The translations under genes were made by a program, and so were the position numbers. Shown in pieces: positions 51,771 to 59,532 of a stretch of DNA of 59,532 nt. Positions within the stretch are counted from its first letter, which is position 1; every line of letters starts with the position of its first letter. Location: NCBI GenBank assembly GCA_021820065.1, contig JAKAEE010000015.1, positions 1 through 59,532 on the forward strand. Reading direction: 5' to 3'. The notes beneath the pieces were generated by a model that was given only the letters and a program-made list of their open reading frames with translations, searched no databases and was not told where the DNA came from. Source of the DNA: Bacteroidota bacterium (GTDB taxonomy: Bacteria > Bacteroidota > Ignavibacteria > Ignavibacteriales > Melioribacteraceae).

Positions 51771-53323
51771 TTCGTTTTAAGCGAATCATCTTTTAATTTA
51801 AAACTCAGTGAATAAGAAAAAGCGCTTTTCTCTCTCAGCGGTTCGTAATTAATTTTTTTCAAAAGTGAAGTTTTATACAACTCAGCGAATTCAGTAAGCA
51901 CGCTTCGAGATAGTGAATAACCGTCAAGTTTAACTTCAGTTTTGTTAACCGTTTCAAGTTTTGAAATCCAAAAATTTCTTCGTCGTTCTGCGAAATCCGA
52001 AATTTTTGAAATTGTACGATTCCACACGCCGGATCCAACTGCCGCAGAATCAAGGATTTTTTGCGTTGCATCAAAACTGTTAATCCTCTGTTCAAGCGGA
52101 GTAATTTCCTGCACGAGTTCCTGGTTTTGTGTCTGCCTTTGCATCAGACGATCAATTTCATAGTTCAGTTCATTTATATGCTTAACATTGCTCAGAATAC
52201 TAAAAGTGAAATAAAAAGTTGCGGCAAATAGTACGGGCAGCAAGGCGTAACCGTGCCATCCGAAATCAAATACTTTTTGATGCTCTTGAACATACCTTGG
52301 CAGAAAATTTACACCAACATAGAGCTTATCTAATTCATCGAAGTATTCCGTTGCGGCTGAAATAGGAACAGCAAATAAGGCAAGGTCTTTCACTTCATCT
52401 TCTTTCAGCCAGGTAGTATCTAAACCAGGGAACTTAAGCTCGGACACATTCGCTTCGGGGAATGTACCATAGAAGGATAGGATTAAGTTCTCTGATCTGT
52501 CTTCGCCGCAAATGATAATGTTGTCAAGCTTCGGAATTCCCCCGTTTTCCATTTCAAGCAGAATCTTCGAAAAATATACATCGTAGGTATGAAGATTTTT
52601 TGTGCCGATATCCAGTGTGGAGCCGATATGTCTTAATCGCTGACCTTCCAAAAAAATCAGTTTGGAATATTCTTTTCCTATATGAACAATCAGAGTGAAA
52701 TCTTCCGGAAAGAATTTTGTGTTTTTTGAAACGTAGTAAGCTAACGGAAGTTCGGCGGTCTTTATCGTGGGAATTTTTAAGTACCGCTTGTTATTATAAT
52801 TTGCAAGTTGGTTTACAAGTCCAACGCCAGGTATGTCGCCTTCCAGAAATACTCCGAGCGTAGTTTTTTCATTCAGCTCGGTAATGTCCATAGAATCTTC
52901 ATCAACCGTAATCCCTTTTGTTGATTGCAAATCCTTTATGATTGTCTGAATTAGCTTTTTCTTGTTTTGATCGCGGGGTCCCTCGTACGAATGATAATTC
53001 ACAATCGGTTCGGTAACAATGGGGATGTAATTCATACCGTTGATTTTCAGGTCATGCAATGACGCGTGAAATTGACCGACATCGGACGTATCTTGACTAA
53101 TCTCAGGTTCAGCTGCTGTTTCAAGATTGTCGAAAGAAATTTCATCTCCTTTGATATCGACTGCATTTAGCTCGCTGTACAATTCCGGTTTTGAAGAAGC
53201 GCCTTGTGATCTGGAAACAGTAAACGCAGCCACACGCTGGATTTGAATACCGTCCTTTGTTCTTGCAACAACGGCTAACTTTGCGTCGGTACCCTCGTAA
53301 TATAGACATACAACAGGCTTCAA
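51767..53323 (-). CDS. PilM-PilN fusion
   Basis: A 518-residue protein. Residues 1 to about 335 resemble the actin-like PilM (DFTLIVHIGKEYSKLIFLEGQRLRHIG, IGTKNLHTYDVYFSKI, IIICGEDRSENL). A membrane helix (about 347-367, LLPVLFAATFYFTFSIL) and the coiled coil INELNYEIDRLMQRQT lead into a PilN-type domain with KISDFAERRRNFWISKLE. In most pilus loci these are two proteins. Translation starts at TTG 53323, since the first residues fit and the gene lies right after the PilT-like stop. Fusion of the cytoplasmic and membrane parts is clear; the exact name is by position and fold. Confidence 0.75.
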   Translation of the reverse strand: MKPVVCLYYEGTDAKLAVVARTKDGIQIQRVAAFTVSRSQGASSKPELYSELNAVDIKGDEISFDNLETAAEPEISQDTSDVGQFHASLHDLKINGMNYIPIVTEPIVNYHSYEGPRDQNKKKLIQTIIKDLQSTKGITVDEDSMDITELNEKTTLGVFLEGDIPGVGLVNQLANYNNKRYLKIPTIKTAELPLAYYVSKNTKFFPEDFTLIVHIGKEYSKLIFLEGQRLRHIGSTLDIGTKNLHTYDVYFSKILLEMENGGIPKLDNIIICGEDRSENLILSFYGTFPEANVSELKFPGLDTTWLKEDEVKDLALFAVPISAATEYFDELDKLYVGVNFLPRYVQEHQKVFDFGWHGYALLPVLFAATFYFTFSILSNVKHINELNYEIDRLMQRQTQNQELVQEITPLEQRINSFDATQKILDSAAVGSGVWNRTISKISDFAERRRNFWISKLETVNKTEVKLDGYSLSRSVLTEFAELYKTSLLKKINYEPLREKSAFSYSLSFKLKDDSLKTK

Positions 53324-53325
53324 GA

Positions 53326-54552
53326 TTATACCGCCTTCATCAACTGAAGAATTCGTGTTTTGTTATTAGCATAAGCTATCGCACTCTCTTTTGAAATCTT
53401 CTTTTCCGTATAAAGACGCATCAAATCCTGTTCCATTGTAACCATGCCCTGAGGGCCGCCCTGATTAATCATCAAGTAAATTTCACTTGTATTATTGTTC
53501 TTTATTGCCGCTCTTACACTTGGAGTAACAATGAGCACCTCTTTAGCCAGTGCGCGTTTCCCGTCCAAACTGGGAACAAGTTTCTGCGATACTACGGAAA
53601 TCAATACATCGGCTAAACGGTTCTTTACCCTTTCCTGTTCGTGAGGATCAACCTCGGCAATGATACGGTCTATCGATTCCACAGCAGAAGAAGTATGAAG
53701 TGTTGAAAAAACTTTATGCCCGGTATCTGTTACTTCGAGTGCCGCCATGATTGTAGCCGGGTCTCTCATTTCACCGATAACAATTATATCGGGATCTTGT
53801 CGGAGGGATTGAATAACCCCGTCTTTAAATGATAAAACATCTCTTCCAACCTCGCGATGCTTTATAATAGACTTGCGGGATTTATGTACGTATTCAATTG
53901 GCGAACCTATTATTACAATATGGCACGGGTCGAAATCGTTGTGGTAATCAATTATTGCATCCAAAGTTGTGGACTTTCCGGAACCGGTAATACCGGTGAC
54001 CAACGACAAACCAAATTTTATATAACTGTGGCTCATGGTTTTAACAGCAAGCGGATGGAAACCAAGAGATTCGACTGGGCGCACCGCAGCTTGAATTGAA
54101 CGCATGTTAAGAGTCAAGCAATCCAAGTCGTAATACGCGTCGGCACGGAACCTAAAAACTGTTTGAGTTTTTTCGTATTTAAATGAATAACTGAAATCAA
54201 TATTTTTTTCGTTTAATAAAATTGCGCATTGATTGGGATTAAGCAGATTAACGATCAGCAGTGTAGCTTCATCTTCCGTAAATTGCGGCAAATCCAAAAC
54301 ACGTTCCTTGTTGCCGAAAACTCTAAACCAAACTTGTCCCTGTGTACCGTACCCGCCGAGTTCTACATCCGAAGCTTGCTGCTCAATCATCGATTCTAAG
54401 ATGTGATTCATTAACTGAAAGAGAATCAGTTTATGCTCTACTTGCAGTTTGTTGATGTTTTCAATTGTATATCTAATTCTTTCGGGACCAAAAATGCTGG
54501 TGGGGATGCTTGCGGTGAAAGCTGAAAGAATCTGTTTTGCAGGGGCAATCAT
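53326..54552 (-). CDS. pilT: PilT-like retraction ATPase
   Basis: A 408-residue hexameric ATPase of the PilT type. Walker A is TGITGSGKST, Walker B IIVIGEMRDPATI, and the His box is TGHKVFSTLHTSSAVESID. The N-terminal domain has LELGGYGTQGQVWFRV. The Asp box, normally EDPIEF, reads GSPIEYVHKS, so two acidic residues are absent. It lies between the PilB-type gene and the PilM-PilN fusion. A pilus retraction role is inferred from family and locus; the altered box leaves catalytic competence uncertain. Confidence 0.85.
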   Translation of the reverse strand: MIAPAKQILSAFTASIPTSIFGPERIRYTIENINKLQVEHKLILFQLMNHILESMIEQQASDVELGGYGTQGQVWFRVFGNKERVLDLPQFTEDEATLLIVNLLNPNQCAILLNEKNIDFSYSFKYEKTQTVFRFRADAYYDLDCLTLNMRSIQAAVRPVESLGFHPLAVKTMSHSYIKFGLSLVTGITGSGKSTTLDAIIDYHNDFDPCHIVIIGSPIEYVHKSRKSIIKHREVGRDVLSFKDGVIQSLRQDPDIIVIGEMRDPATIMAALEVTDTGHKVFSTLHTSSAVESIDRIIAEVDPHEQERVKNRLADVLISVVSQKLVPSLDGKRALAKEVLIVTPSVRAAIKNNNTSEIYLMINQGGPQGMVTMEQDLMRLYTEKKISKESAIAYANNKTRILQLMKAV

Positions 54553-54621
54553 TTATTATTCCATATATAATTGAGCGAAGAAGACCGCTTTCATACAGTA
54601 ATATAACTAAAAGAAATTGAA

Positions 54622-56406
54622 CTAATCTTCCATTGTGGCGCCGATCACTTCTTGAATTGAAGTGAGCCCCATTTTCACTTTTTCAAATCCGGAATCTCTT
54701 AAGCTATTGGTTCCGTCTTTTCTTGCCTGCTCTCTAATTGATTCTTCGTCAACTTCTTCACCGGCGCGTACAATTAATCTCCTAATCTCCTTGGTGAAGT
54801 AAAGCGCTTCGTGAATAGCCATTCTGCCTTTGTATCCGGTATGATTACATTTCTCGCAACCGACTGCATCATAAATATCATGACCGGCCCAATCTTTTAT
54901 GTCTAATCCGGAAGGCAGAATATGTTCTTCAAGATTAACTATTTTCTTTTTGCAGTTGTCACAAAGTTTTCTAATAAGACGTTGAGCAACAATAATGTTG
55001 ATTGCATAAGCTATCAAGAATGGTTCAACGCCCATCTTGAACAAACGCGCTACCGCACTCGGCGCATCATTTGTGTGCAAAGTTGAAAATGTTAAGTGTC
55101 CGGTGTTCGCAAGTTTGATCGCTGTCTCGGCTGTTTCTTTATCACGCATCTCACCAACCAGCACGATATCTGGGTCATGACGAAGGATGGATCTAATCGC
55201 CTGTTCAAAATTCATTTTGATACCAATCTTTAACTGACGCGCGCCTTCAATTACGTATTCAACAGGATCTTCAACAGTTAAAACATTTTTTGTTGGATTG
55301 ATTACCTGGTAAAGAGCGGCAATAAGCGTTGTGGATTTACCGCTTCCTGTCGGTCCGGTTAGAATAATCATTCCTTGCGGCTGGCTGATGGCTTTAACGA
55401 AAGCAGTATTGGCATAGCCGGTGAGTCCAAGTTTTCCCAAATCTCTAATTACTTTTCTATCATCGAGAATTCTTATTACAATGCTTTCGAATTTATTTTT
55501 TAATTCCGTTCCAACAGTAGGCAAAACAGAAACACGAAAACGAATTATGTGCCCGTCGATCTCCCGCTGAATAAATCCATCCTGTGCACGCTCTCTTTCA
55601 AATCTATCCAATCCTTTCGAGCGGTCTTTCACAACAGCCATAACGGCTTCCGGCAATGTACCTTCCTGAGTGTGCCAAAGCATCAATTTTCCGTCAAGGC
55701 GAAAATGAATTTCAGTTTTATTGCCTGATTTCGGAATAAGATGAATATCGCTCACACCTTTCCGAACACCTTCTACCAGAGACGCTTCAACCAAATTAAT
55801 TAAAGCACTTTTGTTAATCTCGGCATCAAGTTCGTCTTCACTTATTGTTTCTTCCTCAACAACTTGAATTTCTTCACCGGCTTCTTGAATCATCTTAAGA
55901 TATTCGTTCTCTGAAGAAACTATTTGAGAAATCAACTTTTCGTAATCTTTCTTTTTTATGTAGTTGATTTCGTACTTTTTCGCGTTCAGTGTATAAGCAA
56001 TCTTCGCCAGGTTTCTATCGGTAGGATCAACAGCGGCAAGGATAAGTTTGTCTTTCACTTTATCATCGAACCGAAACGGAATTACACGATGTTCGAGCAG
56101 CATCTTTTTTACATCGTCGCCTTGACGACTCATAACATTTTTTATTTCGGTAAGCCGCTCCTCAGATAGTTCATCGGAATGAAAAATTAATTCTTTGAAG
56201 GCATAGAGGATTGCTACTTCTCGAAAAATCGTATCGTGATCAAAACTAAATTCATCTACCAAGATTTGAGCAAGATTTCTTTTCAATTTTGTCTGATCGC
56301 TGTCCTTTATCCTAAGAGCTTGCTCAAGAATTTTGTGGTCAATTATTCCCTTCTTAAGAAGAAGGTAACCGATTTTATCGGTCATCTCAATTTGACTATC
56401 GATCAT
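54622..56406 (-). CDS. pilB: PilB/GspE-type assembly ATPase
   Basis: A 594-residue secretion ATPase. An N-terminal MshEN-like domain (about 1-170) precedes the catalytic core with Walker A GPTGSGKSTTL, Asp box VEDPVEYVIEG, Walker B LVGEMRDKETAE and the His box TGHLTFSTLHTNDA. The zinc tetracysteine motif (CDNCKKK ... CEKCNHTGYKGR) is complete. It energises pilin assembly at the inner membrane together with the PilC protein downstream. Length is normal. Confidence 0.93.
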   Translation of the reverse strand: MIDSQIEMTDKIGYLLLKKGIIDHKILEQALRIKDSDQTKLKRNLAQILVDEFSFDHDTIFREVAILYAFKELIFHSDELSEERLTEIKNVMSRQGDDVKKMLLEHRVIPFRFDDKVKDKLILAAVDPTDRNLAKIAYTLNAKKYEINYIKKKDYEKLISQIVSSENEYLKMIQEAGEEIQVVEEETISEDELDAEINKSALINLVEASLVEGVRKGVSDIHLIPKSGNKTEIHFRLDGKLMLWHTQEGTLPEAVMAVVKDRSKGLDRFERERAQDGFIQREIDGHIIRFRVSVLPTVGTELKNKFESIVIRILDDRKVIRDLGKLGLTGYANTAFVKAISQPQGMIILTGPTGSGKSTTLIAALYQVINPTKNVLTVEDPVEYVIEGARQLKIGIKMNFEQAIRSILRHDPDIVLVGEMRDKETAETAIKLANTGHLTFSTLHTNDAPSAVARLFKMGVEPFLIAYAINIIVAQRLIRKLCDNCKKKIVNLEEHILPSGLDIKDWAGHDIYDAVGCEKCNHTGYKGRMAIHEALYFTKEIRRLIVRAGEEVDEESIREQARKDGTNSLRDSGFEKVKMGLTSIQEVIGATMED

Positions 56407-56425
56407 TTCTAATATCCTCTACGTT

Positions 56426-57769
56426 CTACTGAACCATTGGCGACTTAGGACTAATTGTTGCCGTTTCAGCTGAGATAAGCGTTAGTGCGATCATTACAAC
56501 CATAATGATCATGGCAATTGCAACTTGAATCATTTCGATTATGCTTTTTAATCTATAAACGGTTTCGCTTTCGTAATAATTTGCCAGCTGCAACGCGGTG
56601 TTTTTAATTGTTCCGGTTTCTTCACCGGAATGAAATCTTGAAATTGCAGTCTCCGTAAAAATTCCGCTCGCTTCAAACGCTTCTGTTATACCGGCGCCCT
56701 TTTTGATCATTAAAGGAATTGCAACATTTTTAATTTGTTGTTCAAAGTATAGGTTCCCCGTCGCTTCAGCAGCAATTCTAATCGGTTCTATACTTTCCGC
56801 AGAGCCGCTATACAATGTATAAAACACACGGCAGAAAACTTCAATCAATGTTTTGTGAACCAAAGATCCCAGAACAGGTATTTTCAGCATTATGCGGTCA
56901 AAAAATAGTTTGCCTTTTTTTGTTCTGCTAAATTGCCAAAGTGCAAGAGGGGGACCAACTACGAAAATTGTAACAAGCAGAGCATGTCCCATCAAAAAAT
57001 TTGAAAATTTTAAAGTTGCGGCTGTCATAGGCGGAAGATCAATCTTAAATTTTACAAACAACTGCGCTGTTGCCGGGAAAATATATCCTACATAAAATAG
57101 TACTGCAATAAACAGAACAAAAAGAGTGATCATTGGGGTAATTAATGCGCTCTTCAAACTTTTTTTAAACTCTTGTTGTCTTTCTAGGAATTTTGCAGTG
57201 GCTTTATAAATCTCCGCCATGTTGCCGCTCTTGGATGCAAGTCCCAGCATGAAAGCGGTAAACTTTCCGAAAACAGATTGGTAACGCAAAAAAGTAGTCT
57301 CGCTATCCGCGCCTTTTTTCAGTTCGTTATTAATTTGTTTAAGCGTCTCACGAAGTGTTTTATTCTGAATATCATTTATTAAAAGAGTTAGAATTTCGCT
57401 GTAGGGCAATTTCTGATCTAACAATTCCGCGCTAATTTTTACATATGAAACAATATCCTGCATCGGTGGTTTTAAATTGAAATCAAGTAATTTTTTGTTA
57501 ACCGATACAACTTCGTAACCGAGTTTGCGAAGCGCGTTAACAACTTCTTCTTTGTTGAATGCTCTTTGCTCGCCGACAATTGGTTTTTCGGTACCGCGCT
57601 TGATTTTGTAGATGAAAGAAAACTTTTTCTCAATAGCCTGAACTTTAAGTTGATTTTTATCGGCAAGTTTATAAATCTTCTTCTTTGCCGCTGCAAAAGT
57701 AGGCTCGGTTAGATTACCGCTTAATACCTGACCATTTGATTTTTGCGCTGAAAATCTGACTTCTATCAT
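56426..57769 (-). CDS. pilC: PilC/GspF-type inner-membrane platform protein
   Basis: A 447-residue protein. The first 120 residues are a cytoplasmic extension (FNKEEVVNALRKLGYEVVSV, with repeated short helices). Two GspF domains follow (about 110-225 and 315-435) with three membrane helices and the motif GEETGTI in the second. It recruits the assembly ATPase. It starts upstream of the pilB gene and is preceded by a terminator-like hairpin, so its expression can be lower than that of the pilins. Confidence 0.92.
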   Translation of the reverse strand: MIEVRFSAQKSNGQVLSGNLTEPTFAAAKKKIYKLADKNQLKVQAIEKKFSFIYKIKRGTEKPIVGEQRAFNKEEVVNALRKLGYEVVSVNKKLLDFNLKPPMQDIVSYVKISAELLDQKLPYSEILTLLINDIQNKTLRETLKQINNELKKGADSETTFLRYQSVFGKFTAFMLGLASKSGNMAEIYKATAKFLERQQEFKKSLKSALITPMITLFVLFIAVLFYVGYIFPATAQLFVKFKIDLPPMTAATLKFSNFLMGHALLVTIFVVGPPLALWQFSRTKKGKLFFDRIMLKIPVLGSLVHKTLIEVFCRVFYTLYSGSAESIEPIRIAAEATGNLYFEQQIKNVAIPLMIKKGAGITEAFEASGIFTETAISRFHSGEETGTIKNTALQLANYYESETVYRLKSIIEMIQVAIAMIIMVVMIALTLISAETATISPKSPMVQ

Positions 57770-57792
57770 GGACTCTGTTCTTAAATAAATAA

Positions 57793-57827
57793 AAAGCCGA
57801 TAAAGTATAAATGCTTCTATCGGCTTT
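57793..57827 (-). terminator. Terminator-like hairpin between pilins and pilC
   Basis: AAAGCCGATA (57793-57802) and TATCGGCTTT (57818-57827) make a 10-bp stem, followed on the minus strand by TTTATTTATTT. It lies 26 bp after the second pilin stop and would let partial readthrough feed the machine genes while pilins are expressed more strongly. Confidence 0.8.
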
Positions 57828-57853
57828 CAATTTAACAAAAATCTGAATAAAAA

Positions 57854-58240
57854 TTAATTGTTTATAACCGTTGATGTGATAGAATTGGGCCCAACTATCA
57901 TTGTTACCTTAACCGGATTTGTTCCATCATTACCGATCTGGTTACCGGTACCAACAATGGTTACAGATAGTGCAGCAGCAGTTGAAGTGTAAGTTCCGTT
58001 GCCCGTTGATGCAAACTGAGTTGGAATTGTCCATCCGGTAAAACTATTTCCGCCGCCGCCTAGAGATGCAGCTTTTCTATAATATGATTGTGCCATTGAA
58101 CCAAGATTCACTAAATCCAATACGACAGCATCACGGTTTGATGAAGACGAACCTGTAGAAAACCTATTAATACCTACGAGCACCGCTATACCAACAATTA
58201 AAACTGCAAGAGCTATTAACAGAAGCTGCTGCTGACCCAT
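57854..58240 (-). CDS. Type IV pilin-like protein 2
   Basis: A 128-residue protein with a very short leader: MG then QQQLLLIALAVLIVGIAV, a hydrophobic helix, and a soluble part with repeated Ser/Gly/Thr strands (VKVTMIVGPNSITSTVINN at the end). Position 5 of the mature sequence is Leu, not the usual Glu. It is 50-60% identical by eye to the pilin-like gene just upstream. RBS is GAGAGAG. It likely forms or modifies the filament built by the PilB/PilC system. Confidence 0.75.
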   Translation of the reverse strand: MGQQQLLLIALAVLIVGIAVLVGINRFSTGSSSSNRDAVVLDLVNLGSMAQSYYRKAASLGGGGNSFTGWTIPTQFASTGNGTYTSTAAALSVTIVGTGNQIGNDGTNPVKVTMIVGPNSITSTVINN

Positions 58241-58266
58241 GTGACTCTCTCTTCGCTTTAGTTACT

Positions 58267-58686
58267 TTAGTTATTAACTGTTGTCGAAGTTATAGCGTTT
58301 GGTCCAACAACCATAGTAACTTTAACATTAGCTGTTCCGTTATTTCCGATTTGAGTTCCCACACCCTCCAGTGTTACCGAAGCTCCAGTATTTGCTGTTA
58401 TTGTGTATGATCCGTTTGGTGTTTTTGTTGCTGTAGCAGTGTTATCAGCTGCTGTTGCAGATAATGCAGGCATTGTGAAACCAGTGAAAGAATTATTCCC
58501 GCCAGCTAACGCTGTTGGTTTTCTGTAAAATGTTTGAGCCATTGAGGCAATATTTGTAAGATCCGAAATAACAGCATCGCGGTTAGATGATGTTGAACTT
58601 GCTGTGAATACGTTGATACCTACTACTACTGCTATACCAACGATAATAACCCCTAATACGATAAGTAGAAGTTGCTGTTGACCCAT
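58267..58686 (-). CDS. Type IV pilin-like protein 1
   Basis: A 139-residue pilin-like protein: MGQQQLLLIVLGVIIVGIAV at the start, then a soluble domain with AMAQTFYRKPTALAGG-like sequence and a Thr/Ala-rich strand region, ending VGPNAITSTTVNN. The leader is only two residues, with no Glu5, so it differs from classical type IV pilins. It has a strong AAAGGAGAAAG site and is the first gene of the pilus transcript. The pair with the next gene is a recent duplication. Confidence 0.75.
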   Translation of the reverse strand: MGQQQLLLIVLGVIIVGIAVVVGINVFTASSTSSNRDAVISDLTNIASMAQTFYRKPTALAGGNNSFTGFTMPALSATAADNTATATKTPNGSYTITANTGASVTLEGVGTQIGNNGTANVKVTMVVGPNAITSTTVNN

Positions 58687-59101
58687 GACTTTCTCCTTTA
58701 GTTTTGATTAGTTAAATGAAAAATAAATTACTGAGTATCTCTAATTTTTTTAACTTCCTTTTAAGAAACAAACAGTAATTATTTCCGGTTTCGAATGCCT
58801 CATTTTCTTGTTAACCATAGAGGTCAAATTTCAAACCAGAAATAGGAATTGCTTACTACAAAATTTTCTTTGAAAATAATATAAAAAATGAATTATTGAA
58901 TAGAAAGAAAAATGTGGAGGATAAAACCTATCCCGCCGGGTAATAATTACCTGTAAGGATAACCAAACCTCCGAGGTTTGAGGAGATTTTGTAGAGCGAA
59001 CAGATTGTTCGCTCCCTTGCTCTTCTGAACGATCAAACTGATCGTTCTACATTACAATTTTGTAGAGCGAACAGATTGTTCGCTCTACAAATGAAGAATT
59101 T
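58687..59101. other. Intergenic region upstream of pilin genes
   Basis: A 415-bp gap between aspS and the pilin operon. The left part (58687-58960) is AT-rich and should contain the pilin promoter, but no consensus could be fixed. The right part is an array of hairpins (58964-59089). No open frame with a convincing start is present. Confidence 0.5.
58964..59089. repeat. Array of four palindromic hairpins
   Basis: From left: CAAACCTC-C-GAGGTTTG (58964-58980), a hairpin with GAGCGAACA/TTGTTCGCTC (58994-59014), GAACGATCA-AAC-TGATCGTTC (59027-59047), and GTAGAGCGAACA-GA-TTGTTCGCTCTAC within 59061-59089. The second and fourth are the same unit. They lie directly after the aspS stop and may terminate that transcript, or be a dispersed palindromic element. 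Confidence 0.75.
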
Positions 59102-59532
59102 CTATTTTACCCGTATATGAAGTTCAGTCAATTGGGCTTCTTCAACATGAGAAGGAGAATCATCCATCAGAGAAAGCCCGCTCGATGTTTTTGGAAATGC
59201 AATCACATCGCGTATTGAGGTTCTTCCCGCAAAAAGCATTGCCAAACGATCGAAGCCGAATGCAATTCCACCATGCGGCGGCGCACCATACTTAAACGCG
59301 TTCATTAAGAAACCAAATTTCTCTTGAGCTTCTTCGGGTTTGATACCGAGAACATTAAACATTTTTGACTGCAAACTCGAATCGTGAATTCGAATACTTC
59401 CGCCAGCAATTTCATTTCCGTTTAACACCAAATCATAAGCTCTGGCTTTCACTTTCGCGGGATCAGAATCCATCAATGGCACGTCTTCCATTCTTGGTGA
59501 TGTGAACGGATGATGCATAGCGTAAAATCTTT
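59102..59532 (-). CDS. aspS: Aspartyl-tRNA synthetase, partial (N-terminal part outside window)
   Basis: The last 143 residues of AspRS, open to the window edge (the frame reads [13 protein letters not shown] at its right end). Motif 3 is [15 protein letters not shown], and the class II synthetase segment [17 protein letters not shown] precedes it. It charges tRNA-Asp in the cytoplasm. The C-terminus ends TELHIRVK at 59102. Identity is firm even though most of the gene is missing from view. Confidence 0.95.
   Translation of the reverse strand, partial: RFYAMHHPFTSPRMEDVPLMDSDPAKVKARAYDLVLNGNEIAGGSIRIHDSSLQSKMFNVLGIKPEEAQEKFGFLMNAFKYGAPPHGGIAFGFDRLAMLFAGRTSIRDVIAFPKTSSGLSLMDDSPSHVEEAQLTELHIRVK

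Noticed and set aside
1..59532. CRISPR array, transposase or prophage
   Set aside because: No regularly spaced direct repeats, transposase or integrase motifs, or phage structural genes were found on either strand.

Overview
The window is a low-GC, densely coded chromosomal segment of a Gram-negative bacterium of the Bacteroidota/Chlorobi group, most plausibly an Ignavibacteria-type organism. The basis is a C-terminal sorting domain with the NYPNPFNPST motif (type IX secretion), outer-membrane barrels, a GspE/PilB-type pilus locus whose pilins begin MGQQQLLL, and a flavin pathway arranged ribD-ribE-ribBA-ribH. The taxonomic call is inference from family resemblance. No transposase, integrase, phage gene or CRISPR array was seen.

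Layout. 1-1.5 kb: an OmpR-type response regulator coupled to a sensor kinase cut by the window edge, then a fragment of another kinase. 1.75-4.4 kb: a lone receiver and a PAS histidine kinase. 4.4-7.8 kb (minus): the complete riboflavin operon. 8.2-12 kb: a Crp/Fnr regulator, a perfect FNR-like palindrome, a small haem-copper-oxidase-like membrane protein, a ferredoxin and quinol-type nitric oxide reductase. 12-21.3 kb: a local sigma-54-like regulon, in which a membrane-anchored CHASE2/AAA+ activator lies between two transcription units. Both units start with the same layout: two TTCAGGCA-type repeats 21 bp apart, then a TGGCAT-N5-ATGA element exactly 60 bp further on. The units encode secreted and outer-membrane proteins rich in Met, His and Gly.

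21.2-25.1 kb (minus): a truncated DUF2231-like gene, a secreted protein built of four NPFL..KRH repeats that I do not recognise, and a sulfur/redox group (DUF302, DsrE-like, methyltransferase, internally deleted flavoprotein, two ArsR-type regulators, one fused to rhodanese). 25.2-31.1 kb (minus): cytochrome c, outer-membrane barrel, Met-rich protein, PII-like, YHS, a MacB-type ABC transporter, DUF2318 and a zinc-ribbon/CcmH-like protein, plausibly a metal-handling system. 31.3-38.2 kb (minus): a CusCBA-type heavy-metal efflux operon with an extra metal-binding protein and a 30-residue membrane protein. 38.4-38.8 kb: a HicAB toxin-antitoxin pair.

38.9-49.5 kb is a signalling island: two NtrC-type activators, three histidine kinases (one a large hybrid), a receiver-HisKA protein without ATPase domain, and tRNA-Lys(UUU). 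49.6-58.7 kb (minus) is a type IV pilus-like machine: secretin, PilO, a PilM-PilN fusion, a PilT-like ATPase with an altered Asp box, PilB, PilC and two short-leader pilin-like proteins. The window ends with a hairpin array and the 3' part of aspS.

The strongest candidate for something undescribed is the CHASE2/sigma-54 regulon at 12.1-21.3 kb, because its promoter geometry is identical at two independent sites. The NPFL/KRH repeat protein is next.
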